From NCBI GenBank assembly GCA_031283505.1, contig JAITBO010000413.1, forward strand, positions 1 to 13,924: DNA of 13,924 nucleotides, in the 5' to 3' direction. The DNA is from Treponema sp. GTDB taxonomy: Bacteria; Spirochaetota; Spirochaetia; Treponematales; Breznakiellaceae. The notes below the pieces were generated by a model that saw only the letters and a program-made list of their open reading frames with translations, made no database searches and had not been told where the DNA came from. A program made the position numbers and the translations under genes. Within the stretch, counting starts at the first letter, position 1. Each line of letters begins with the position of its first letter. Of the stretch, positions 1 through 6,125 are shown one piece after another.

Positions 1-2
1 AC

Positions 3-62
3 TGCCGTAAATACCTGAACGCCTTCCGCAAAGGGCTTATCGGGCCGAAAAAAACAAATTAG
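3..62 (+). CDS. C-terminal end of an upstream gene (partial)
   Basis: An open frame enters from the left edge and stops at TAG 60-62. It encodes a basic tail ending RKYLNAFRKGLIGPKKTN. The stop codon overlaps the AGGAGG ribosome site of the following gene, the same stop/ribosome-site overlap seen between the second URO-D gene and the corrinoid gene, so it looks like the genuine end of the preceding operon gene. Nineteen codons are too few to assign a family. Confidence 0.4.
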   Translation, partial: CRKYLNAFRKGLIGPKKTN

Positions 63-73
63 GAGGAAAAGCG

Positions 74-1228
74 ATGAGTACGGTTGAGGAGCTGCAAAAA
101 GAGCGTATCCAGATACGGGAGGATTTGCTGGCAGGCAAAAAACCAAAAAGAGTGCTTATTTTTGCCGATTTTCCCGTGGAGGCCGCGTGCGGGCTTGCGG
201 GGGTGTCTCTGCTTGACGCCCATTACAATCTGGCCTTGATGGAAAAGGCCTTTGACAAAACCTGCGAAACCTTTTATTCGGATGCTTTGCCGCTTACCAA
301 CCTGCGTTACCCCGATGTCTATCAGCTGTTGGGGGCAAAAAATTTCATCCTCGGCTCCGGCGGAGTGATGCAGCATCCGGAAATCGAAACAATGTATGCG
401 GAAGATTATGACGAATTTATTGACGCTCCCTATAAAACAATACTGGAAAAATTTCTGCCCCGGGTCTGTGTGGCGCTGGATACGGATCCGATAAACAAGA
501 GCCTTGTTTTGGCAAGGGCCCTGAATGCCTATAGAAATGTCGCCGGGACGATCTGGGGCATTTACGGGAAGCTCACCGGGAAGTACGGCTACGGGCCCGG
601 TCTGGTTACCAACCAGATGATCGAAGCGCCCTTTGATTTCCTGGCGGATCAGCTCAGGGGGTTCAAGGCTATAACCATGGACATACGCCGCTGCCCGGGC
701 AAGGTGAAGGCCGCGGTGGAGGCGATCACCCCTCTGATGATCAGAATGGCAAAACCGGCGAAGATGCGGCCCGGTCTCATCACCTTTATTCCCCTGCACC
801 TGGCGCCGTATATCAATCAGAAGGCCTTTGACGAGCTTTACTGGCCCACCTTTGAAAAGACCATTGTTGAATTGGACAAAATCGGCATAGCGTGTTCGCT
901 CTTTGTTGAACAGGACTGGACCAGGTACTGCGAATACCTGGAGAGGCTTCCTAAAACGACGATTATGTATATGGAGAACGGCGATCCCAAGCGTTTTACC
1001 GAAACCGTGGGCAGGGACCATACTTTCGGCGGCTTCTACGATCCGACCATCACCCTGGTGAGGAGCAAAGAAGCATGTATCGATGCGGCAAAGCGTCTCC
1101 TGGATACCTGTATGAAGACCGGACATTTCTTCTTCCGGTTTGACAAGGGTGTCATGGACATCAAAAGCGTCGACGTGCCGAAGCTGCAGGCTGTTCTGGA
1201 ATGGGTGCGTGATAATGGCAATTATTAA
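74..1228 (+). CDS. URO-D-fold corrinoid methyltransferase, paralogue 1
   Basis: A 384-aa cytoplasmic protein of the uroporphyrinogen decarboxylase superfamily (MtaA/MtbA/CmuA-like TIM barrels). In this context it is a methyltransferase acting on a methylated corrinoid protein rather than a haem enzyme: a cognate corrinoid protein lies 4 kb downstream and no other haem gene is present. Family features include an APFDFLADQLRG segment (185-196), the D203-P208 DIRRCP strand, FIPLHLAP (238-245) and GGFYDP (319-324), the usual G-x-x-DP strand. The MtaA-type zinc motif H-x-C with a late Cys is not visible; the matching strand reads FVEQDW (277-282). By hand count it is about 72% identical, without gaps, to the protein at 4017-5171: about 60% over residues 1-180 and about 82% after. 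The start is supported by AGGAGG at 61-66. Methyl donor and acceptor are unknown. Confidence 0.85.
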   Translation: MSTVEELQKERIQIREDLLAGKKPKRVLIFADFPVEAACGLAGVSLLDAHYNLALMEKAFDKTCETFYSDALPLTNLRYPDVYQLLGAKNFILGSGGVMQHPEIETMYAEDYDEFIDAPYKTILEKFLPRVCVALDTDPINKSLVLARALNAYRNVAGTIWGIYGKLTGKYGYGPGLVTNQMIEAPFDFLADQLRGFKAITMDIRRCPGKVKAAVEAITPLMIRMAKPAKMRPGLITFIPLHLAPYINQKAFDELYWPTFEKTIVELDKIGIACSLFVEQDWTRYCEYLERLPKTTIMYMENGDPKRFTETVGRDHTFGGFYDPTITLVRSKEACIDAAKRLLDTCMKTGHFFFRFDKGVMDIKSVDVPKLQAVLEWVRDNGNY

Positions 1229-1352
1229 GCGCCGTACTTGGGGAGTAAGCCCTTGTGCCGCCGCCGCCGGATATAGCGGGGGTAGGGCATCGACAACGCC
1301 ATATAAAGCGCCTAGTCCGCTCCCCGGTTCAAAAAGCGTAATTCCCGCCGCC

Positions 1353-1541
1353 CAGAGACTTATTTCTATCACTCAGAGACTTATTTCTGCCACTCAGAGA
1401 CTTATTTCTATCGCCCAGAGACTTATTTCTATCGCCCAGATAAGTCTCTGTGTTCCTCAGAGACTTATCTCTGCCGCTCAGAGACTTATTTCTATCGCCC
1501 AGAGATGTCTCTGTGTTCCTCAGATACATATTTCCGCCGCG
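1353..1541. repeat. 21-bp tandem repeat array, about nine units
   Basis: Nine contiguous 21-bp units begin at 1353, 1374, 1395, 1416, 1437, 1458, 1479, 1500 and 1521. Most start CAGAGACTTATTTCT followed by six more variable bases (A/GTC or GCC, then A/GC and C/T). Units at 1437 and 1500 are variants that carry the reverse complement AAGTCTCTG or GTCTCTG, so the array can fold: CAGAGACTTAT 1416-1426 pairs with 1440-1450, and CAGAGA/TCTCTG self-pairs at 1458-1473 and 1500-1513. The last unit is degenerate. Because 21 is a multiple of three, the array stays open on both strands as heptapeptide repeats, which is probably incidental. The stretch 1229-1352, between the URO-D stop and the array, shows no gene or clear signal to me. 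Confidence 0.9.
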
Positions 1542-1687
1542 GAAAATAGGATTTCCGGGGCGGGAAATTCCCCCGCCGGCCTGAAAATTTTCCTGTTTTT
1601 GCCGGAAAATACCCGGGGAGGCCGGGGCCGGCACGTTTCACCGGTATTCGGCGCGCTCGCCGTGGGCGCGGCATAATTATTAAATAG
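1542..1687. other. GC-rich non-coding stretch with inverted repeats
   Basis: Immediately after the 21-bp array the sequence becomes rich in GGAAA, CCGG and GGGG blocks. A 6-bp stem GGCGGG (1559-1564) with CCCGCC (1572-1577) is visible, and GCCGG motifs recur on both sides of a GAAAATTTTCC core. Spaced GGAAAAT/GAAAATT words suggest older, degenerate repeat units. No start codon with a ribosome site and no family match was found. It ends at the ribosome site of the next gene. Confidence 0.45.
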
Positions 1688-1699
1688 AGGAGGAAGACG

Positions 1700-2407
1700 A
1701 TGAGTAAAAACTATATCCCCGGAGCGGACGCGGCTTTTGACCGGTGGTTCAGTTTTATGTACCAGTACGTGTCCCAAAAATGCGCGGGGCAGCAGCCGGC
1801 ATGGACCCACATTCCCCCGGCGGCTCTCTCGAAGCTGGGGGAAGTTCACGCCGCGTGGAAAGATGCTTACGGCGCCACTATCGGCCCCCATACCCCGGTG
1901 GAAACCGAGGCCAAGAACGAGGCGAAAAAGGCGGCGGAGGGGGCCGCCAGGCCGTTTGTGAACCAGTACCTGCGCTACCCGCCGGTAACCAATGAGGACC
2001 GGACGGCCATGGAGATTCCGATCCGCGATACAACCCACACGCCCGTGCCGAGGCCTGATATGCAGGCGGAGGCGGACGTGGCCTATCCGGGCGTACACCG
2101 TATCGAGCTAACCAACATCCGCACCGTGGGATCGGGGAAGGACGATTCGAGGAGCGAGTTTGGGGTGCGTATCTTCTGGGGTATCCTGGGCCCGGCAACG
2201 GAGCACGACAAGTTCCGCATCTCCGCCCCGCCCCTGACGGGCGATGATCTGCCCCATTCGACGTTTACCCACCGGAAGCACTATACCTTCAATTTTGAGG
2301 GCGATAGCGGCAAAACCGTGTACTTCTGCCTGCGTTATGAGAACTCCAAGGGCGGGGAAGACGGGGAAGGCCCCTTCGGGCCGATTTTCGTGGCGGTAAT
2401 CCCGTGA
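1700..2407 (+). CDS. Conserved hypothetical protein of a multi-copy gut-bacterial family
   Basis: A 235-aa soluble protein with no signal peptide or membrane segment. The N-terminal half is helical and Trp-rich (FDRWFSFMYQYV at 14-25, WTHIP, AAWKDAYG), then comes a conserved-looking linker PHTPVETEAKNEAKKAAEGA and FVNQYLRYPPVTNEDRTAM. The C-terminal half is beta-rich and ends GKTVYFCLRYEN...GPFGPIFVAVIP, suggesting a fibronectin-III-like sandwich. From memory this pattern (IPG..D..F..W, PHTP.ET.AKN.A, VTNEDR..M, KTVYFCLR.EN) recurs as many hypothetical copies in termite-gut treponemes and gut Bacteroidota; no function is known to me. The start has GAGGAGGAAG at 1687-1696. Local GC is higher than in the flanking operon (39 of 60 bases in 1801-1860 against 31 of 60 in 2641-2700), consistent with insertion into the methyltransferase operon. 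Confidence 0.75.
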   Translation: MSKNYIPGADAAFDRWFSFMYQYVSQKCAGQQPAWTHIPPAALSKLGEVHAAWKDAYGATIGPHTPVETEAKNEAKKAAEGAARPFVNQYLRYPPVTNEDRTAMEIPIRDTTHTPVPRPDMQAEADVAYPGVHRIELTNIRTVGSGKDDSRSEFGVRIFWGILGPATEHDKFRISAPPLTGDDLPHSTFTHRKHYTFNFEGDSGKTVYFCLRYENSKGGEDGEGPFGPIFVAVIP

Positions 2408-2420
2408 GTAAACGCGATAC

Positions 2421-2445
2421 AGATGCCGCGGCAACTACGGCATCT
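2421..2445 (+). other. Hairpin after the hypothetical gene
   Basis: AGATGCCG (2421-2428) is perfectly complementary to CGGCATCT (2438-2445) across a 9-base loop. It lies 13 bases after the stop codon and just before the terminator-like hairpin at 2452, so the two may act together at the transcript end. Confidence 0.5.
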
Positions 2446-2451
2446 CAGGAG

Positions 2452-2485
2452 TTTCGGCAGAGCCGGAATTTCTTAATTTTTTTAT
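2452..2485 (+). terminator. Probable intrinsic terminator
   Basis: A 7-bp stem TTTCGGC (2452-2458, one G-U pair) with GCCGGAA (2462-2468) around an AGA loop is followed by a T-rich run with seven consecutive T. It would end transcription of the hypothetical gene, although the ribosome site of the MFS gene follows immediately, so it may only attenuate. Confidence 0.55.
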
Positions 2486-2498
2486 AGGAGGCTATAAA

Positions 2499-3911
2499 AT
2501 GGCTGAAAATGAATCTGCACAGGTAAAAGGACCAAAGCCAATTACCAGGGTAACCAGGTTCTGGTACGGGTTTGGGGACTGCTGGTTTACCATCATGTCC
2601 AATGTGGAAACCTTCTTCTGGAACTTCTTTATGACGAATGTTGCGATGTTCGCCACGGAGATTGTCACTACCATTTCGCTGATTGCAAGCCTTACGGACG
2701 CATTCCTGTCGTGGATCTACGGTGGCGTTGTTAACGCCGTCAAACCGGGAAAATTTGGCCGTTACCGGACCTGGCTGGTCATGGTTCCCTGGGTTGTTCC
2801 TTTCTTATACGCTTTCCAGTTTTTGAAGATCGGCGAAGGTGTGGTTTCCTATGCAGTGGTAATCCTGGGGGCTATCGTAAGTCACATCGTGTGGAATCTG
2901 CCCTATGCGGCGAATGCCACCCTGGTCAGCGTTGCGGGGGGTACACCGGAAGGCCGGGCCGCCCTTGCATCGTCCCGGGCTACCTGGAATCAGCTGGCCG
3001 GCGTGTTTTTCTCGTACCTCGGCCTTCCCCTGGCAACGGTCCTGGGCGGCATCGTTGGCGAAGTGAACCGCTTCGGCGCCCTTGCCTTCCTGCTCGGTGT
3101 GGTAATGGTAGTGGGGTATTGGGTGAATTTTCAGTCTACCAAAGGTTATGAGGAGATTGAAACCCCCGAATCCTTGGCACAAAAAAAGAGCAAGACCAAG
3201 GCTTCCGTTAAGGATATGTTTAAGGCCCTGTTCCAGAATCCCCATCTCTGCTTCCTTATCCTCGGGGACTTTCCCAAGTGGATCATCAAGTTTGTTCCTG
3301 CCGCCGCGGCGATCTATTATTTCCGGTATGCGGCTCAGAACCAGGGGCTCATGGTCGGCTATGTGCTGATCTCCAACATCTGCGCTGCGGTAGGCGCCTT
3401 TATTGCGGCGTTCCTAGCCAGGAAGCTTACCGCCCGGTGGACGGTAATCATTACCTATGCGGTTATGGCGGTTTCGACTTTTATCGCTTATTTCTCTTAT
3501 CGCAATCCGACAGTGGTTATTTTCTTTATGTCCGTTGTTCAGCTTGGCTACGGTATCTGCTATGCCTGTTGTTCGGCCCTCTATGCGGATACTGCGGTAT
3601 ATGCCCAGTGGAAATCCGGCGTTGACTCCCGGGGATGGATCATGGGTCTCCAGACCTTCCCCCTGAAATTCGCCGTGGTTGGCCGGGCGCTGATTCTCAA
3701 TATCAGCCTTATGCTGGTCGGCTTTGACGCCAAAGTCGATCCTGCCCAGGCTACCGACGCTCTCAAGAAAGGTGCCACCGCCGCCTTTGCGCTTATTCCG
3801 GGCATCATCCTCTGCCTGGGCATCGTTATCCTGCTTTTCGGCTACCGGCTGACCAGAGAAAAGGTCGTCCAGTACCAGGCTGAAATTGACGCCAAAAAAG
3901 CCACCGGTTAA
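2499..3911 (+). CDS. MFS transporter, GPH (glycoside-pentoside-hexuronide:cation symporter) type
   Basis: A 470-aa inner-membrane protein with about twelve hydrophobic segments and a polar central loop (about 205-240, rich in Lys and Glu) between two six-helix halves. The GPH/MFS_2 hallmarks are present: KFGRYRTWL in the first cytoplasmic loop (about residue 85) and YADTAVYAQWKSG (about 363-375), matching the family's AD...Y..WK.G motif. GPH proteins import sugars, uronates or other small solutes with Na+ or H+. Its place between two methyltransferase genes, with the corrinoid gene downstream, suggests it brings in the methylated substrate, but the substrate cannot be read from the sequence. 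The start is supported by AGGAGG at 2487-2492. It is full length for the family (about 450-480). Confidence 0.88.
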   Translation: MAENESAQVKGPKPITRVTRFWYGFGDCWFTIMSNVETFFWNFFMTNVAMFATEIVTTISLIASLTDAFLSWIYGGVVNAVKPGKFGRYRTWLVMVPWVVPFLYAFQFLKIGEGVVSYAVVILGAIVSHIVWNLPYAANATLVSVAGGTPEGRAALASSRATWNQLAGVFFSYLGLPLATVLGGIVGEVNRFGALAFLLGVVMVVGYWVNFQSTKGYEEIETPESLAQKKSKTKASVKDMFKALFQNPHLCFLILGDFPKWIIKFVPAAAAIYYFRYAAQNQGLMVGYVLISNICAAVGAFIAAFLARKLTARWTVIITYAVMAVSTFIAYFSYRNPTVVIFFMSVVQLGYGICYACCSALYADTAVYAQWKSGVDSRGWIMGLQTFPLKFAVVGRALILNISLMLVGFDAKVDPAQATDALKKGATAAFALIPGIILCLGIVILLFGYRLTREKVVQYQAEIDAKKATG

Positions 3912-3922
3912 GCGAAAAATGC

Positions 3923-3953
3923 CGAAAGACGGGAAGGTTTACCCCGCCTTTCG
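3923..3953 (+). other. Intergenic hairpin between the MFS and URO-D genes
   Basis: CGAAAG (3923-3928) pairs with CTTTCG (3948-3953), and after a one-base mismatch CGGG (3930-3933) pairs with CCCG (3943-3946), leaving a 9-base loop. No T run follows, so it is more likely an mRNA-stability or partial-termination structure than a full terminator. It starts 11 bases after the MFS stop. Confidence 0.5.
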
Positions 3954-3975
3954 ACGCCGTGTGTAGAGAAAAGGT

Positions 3976-4017
3976 ATGAAAAAGAGAATGTGTGTTTGTT
4001 TTAAGGAGAATATCTGA
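3976..4017 (+). CDS. Possible 13-codon leader peptide
   Basis: ATG 3976 opens a short frame encoding MKKRMCVCFKENI whose TGA (4015-4017) overlaps the ATG of the second URO-D gene as TGATG, the arrangement typical of translational coupling. A weak AAAGG lies just upstream. The frame also spans the AAGGAG ribosome site of the next gene, so the overlap may be accidental. Confidence 0.2.
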   Translation: MKKRMCVCFKENI

Positions 4018-5171
4018 TGAGTACAGTTGAGGAGTTAATTAAAGAACGGACCCAGGTGCGTAACGATCTCCTGTCCGGGAAAAAGCCGAAACGGGTGTTC
4101 TGTAACCCCAACTTCACTATGGAAGCGGCCTGCGATTACGCGGGAATAAACCTTATGGAAGCCCATTACAGCATGGAGCTTACCGAAAAGGCTTATGACA
4201 AAACCTGCGCCGATTTTGTCGCGGACTGTATGCCCGCCCGGAACATCCGCTTCGCAACCATTTATCAGCTTTTGGGGGCCCGGAACTGGATTACCGGTTC
4301 CAACGGAACTATCCAGCACCCGGAAATTGAAACGATGAAGGCCGAGGACTACGACGAATTTATCGCCGCGCCGGTTAAGACCATCATGGAAAAATTCCTG
4401 CCCAGGGTTTGCGCCGCCTTGGACAAGGATCCGGTAAGCAATACCCTTAATCTTGCAACGGCCTACGGCGCGTACAAGAACATTACCGCCGCCCAAGGCG
4501 CCGTCTACGCCAGGATGACCGCGAAATACGGCTACGTCCCCGGCATGATCACCAATCAGCCCATAGAAGCGCCCTTCGACTTTCTGGCGGATCAGCTCCG
4601 GGGGTTTAAGGCCATAACCATGGATATACGCCGCTGCCCGGACAAGGTGAAGGCCGCGGTGGAAGCCATTACCCCGCTGATGATAAAGATGGCTACTCCT
4701 CCGGTACTACGGCCTGGCCTGCTCACCTTTATTCCCCTGCACTTGGCGCCGTTTATCAATATGAAGGCTTTTGAGGAGCTCTACTGGCCGACCTTTGAAA
4801 AGACCATTGTAGACCTGGACAAGCTGGGTATCGGCTGTTCCCTTTTTGTTGAGCAGGACTGGACTAGGTACTGCGAATATCTTGAACGGCTGCCTAAATC
4901 AACGGTCATGTTTATGGAAAGCGGCGATCCCAAGCGCTTTACCGAAACCGTGGGCAAGGACCATGTGTTCGGCGGTTTCTACGATCCGACCATTACCTTG
5001 AGCAGAAGCAAAGAGGAGTGTATTGACGAGGCGAAAAAATTGCTTGACACCTGCATGAAGAGCGATCATTTCTACTTTACTTTTGACAAGAGCGTCATAG
5101 ACATGAAGAGTGTGAATGTTCCCAAACTTCAGGCAGTGTGTGAATGGATATACGAGAATGGCAAATATTAG
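4017..5171 (+). CDS. URO-D-fold corrinoid methyltransferase, paralogue 2
   Basis: A 384-aa cytoplasmic protein that aligns end to end without gaps with the product of 74-1228. Residues 182-222 are almost identical between the two. Shared candidate active-site residues are H101, C207, H242, C274, E279, D281, C286, H316, C335, C346 and H351; no H-x-C zinc motif is present. Divergence is concentrated in residues 22-100 and 145-175, where substrate or partner contacts would differ, for example FCNPNF against LIFADF near residue 30. It starts at an ATG preceded by AAGGAG (4003-4008) and ends 12 bases before the corrinoid gene, its stop overlapping that gene's AGGAGG. It is therefore the paralogue most tightly coupled to the corrinoid protein. 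Having two such enzymes is compatible with one demethylating a donor and the other passing the methyl on; which does which is unknown. Confidence 0.87.
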   Translation: MSTVEELIKERTQVRNDLLSGKKPKRVFCNPNFTMEAACDYAGINLMEAHYSMELTEKAYDKTCADFVADCMPARNIRFATIYQLLGARNWITGSNGTIQHPEIETMKAEDYDEFIAAPVKTIMEKFLPRVCAALDKDPVSNTLNLATAYGAYKNITAAQGAVYARMTAKYGYVPGMITNQPIEAPFDFLADQLRGFKAITMDIRRCPDKVKAAVEAITPLMIKMATPPVLRPGLLTFIPLHLAPFINMKAFEELYWPTFEKTIVDLDKLGIGCSLFVEQDWTRYCEYLERLPKSTVMFMESGDPKRFTETVGKDHVFGGFYDPTITLSRSKEECIDEAKKLLDTCMKSDHFYFTFDKSVIDMKSVNVPKLQAVCEWIYENGKY

Positions 5172-5183
5172 GAGGTTTAAAAG

Positions 5184-5819
5184 ATGATTGATACGGCCAA
5201 ACTTAAGCAAACAGTCGGCGAATTGGATGAAGATTCGGTAAACAACATGCTGGATCAGTTCCTTGCTTCCAACCCTTCAGGAGACGAGGCAAGGCAAGTG
5301 GTGGAAGCCTGCCAACAGGGCATGGAGATTGTTGGCGCGAATTTTGAAAAGGGTGAATACTTTGTGGGCGATCTCATATTCGCGGGAGAGCTTCTTACCG
5401 CGTCTATCGAGAAACTCAAGCCTCTTCTGGGGAGCGGCGGAACCGACACCAGGGGGGTTATCGTGCTCGGCACGGTGGAAGGGGACATCCACGACATCGG
5501 GAAGAACATTTTCAAGGGCATGGCGGAAGCGGCCGGGTTTAAGGTGGTGGACATCGGTATCGACCAGGCCCCGACCGCTTTTGTAAAGGCGGTAGAAGAA
5601 AACAAGCCGGAGATCGTCGGGCTTTCGGGGGTACTCACGCTCTCAATCGATTCGATGAAGCGCACCATTGATGCGTTAAAAGAGGCCGGATTGCGTGATT
5701 CGCTCAAGGTAACGATAGGTGGTAATGCGGTTAACCCCGAGGCCTGCACCTTTGTAGGCGCCGATTATTGGAGCAAGAACGCCGCCGAAGCGGTAAAGAC
5801 TTGCGGTACCTGGGTGTAA
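5184..5819 (+). CDS. Methyltransferase cognate corrinoid protein
   Basis: A 211-aa cytoplasmic methyl carrier of the MtaC/MtbC/MttC type. A helical N-terminal cap (about 1-85, B12-binding-2 domain) is followed by a Rossmann-like cobalamin domain (about 89-211). The base-off, His-on signature D101-x-H103-x-x-G106 lies in VEGDIHDIGKNI. The other two cobalamin-contact motifs, LSGVLTLS (147-154) and IGGNAV (178-183), are also in place. H103 would be the lower axial cobalt ligand. The length is normal for the family. It would cycle between Co(I) and methyl-Co(III), served by the two URO-D proteins. The start is chosen by AGGAGG at 5171-5176. A reductive activase for Co(II), which such systems need, is not seen here and must be encoded elsewhere. 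Confidence 0.95.
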   Translation: MIDTAKLKQTVGELDEDSVNNMLDQFLASNPSGDEARQVVEACQQGMEIVGANFEKGEYFVGDLIFAGELLTASIEKLKPLLGSGGTDTRGVIVLGTVEGDIHDIGKNIFKGMAEAAGFKVVDIGIDQAPTAFVKAVEENKPEIVGLSGVLTLSIDSMKRTIDALKEAGLRDSLKVTIGGNAVNPEACTFVGADYWSKNAAEAVKTCGTWV

Positions 5820-5846
5820 ACAGGATAACATATAACGGAGGTTATA

Positions 5847-5993
5847 ATGGCAGACAAATACATTTTTTCGTTTGATGAGTTTTTAAAGGAGCATCCGGAG
5901 ATAGATCCTTCCTGGAGGCCCTTTGTCGAACCGGTTATTCAGAGTTCCGAGGATCAGCTTTTCAATTTCATTATGAGTTATATCTTCATGTAG
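5847..5993 (+). CDS. 48-aa small protein at the end of the methyltransferase operon
   Basis: ATG 5847 follows a good ribosome site, GGAGGT (5837-5842), 27 bases after the corrinoid stop. The frame runs 48 codons to TAG 5991-5993, which sits 8 bases before a terminator-like hairpin, so it is framed like a genuine last gene. The product is acidic and Phe-rich (starts MADKYIFSFDEFLKEHPEID, ends NFIMSYIFM), with no signal peptide; the last ten residues are hydrophobic. I recognise no family. It could be a microprotein working with the corrinoid system or the 5' end of a once longer gene. Confidence 0.55.
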   Translation: MADKYIFSFDEFLKEHPEIDPSWRPFVEPVIQSSEDQLFNFIMSYIFM

Positions 5994-6001
5994 GGATTCC
6001 G

Positions 6002-6043
6002 GGGCTGTCCGGAAAGTATTACCCTGGACAGCCCTATGTTTTA
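6002..6043 (+). terminator. Terminator-like hairpin closing the methyltransferase operon
   Basis: A perfect 9-bp stem GGGCTGTCC (6002-6010) with GGACAGCCC (6026-6034) has a 15-base loop and is followed by TATGTTTTAT. The T tract is weak, but the position, directly after the last operon gene and before a separate transport locus, fits a terminator. Confidence 0.65.
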
Positions 6044-6125
6044 TCGGGTGACAAAAGATGCGGTGTCTGAAGATTTGTTTTCCGATTAGCCGGTGTGAAT
6101 TTGCGTTATGAAAGGTGGCTGTGCT

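Noticed and set aside
74..1228. True uroporphyrinogen decarboxylase (hemE)
   Set aside because: The context is a corrinoid protein and a near-identical paralogue with no haem genes, and the N-terminal RPVW.MRQAGR-type substrate motif of HemE is absent.
59..1372. 437-codon open frame on the minus strand
   Set aside because: It lies antisense to the well-supported first URO-D gene. Its translation shows no family motif, and a similar antisense opening occurs across the second paralogue, so it is a codon-usage shadow.
1353..1541. CRISPR array
   Set aside because: The 21-bp units are directly contiguous with no unique spacers, several units carry internal reverse complements, and no cas gene is present.
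1215..1676. Forward ORF through the repeat array with QRLISIA heptapeptides, and the reverse ORF with GDRNKSL repeats (1634-1329)
   Set aside because: Both stay open because the unit length is a multiple of three. The forward start lies inside the URO-D gene without a clear ribosome site, and no recognisable domain is encoded on either strand.
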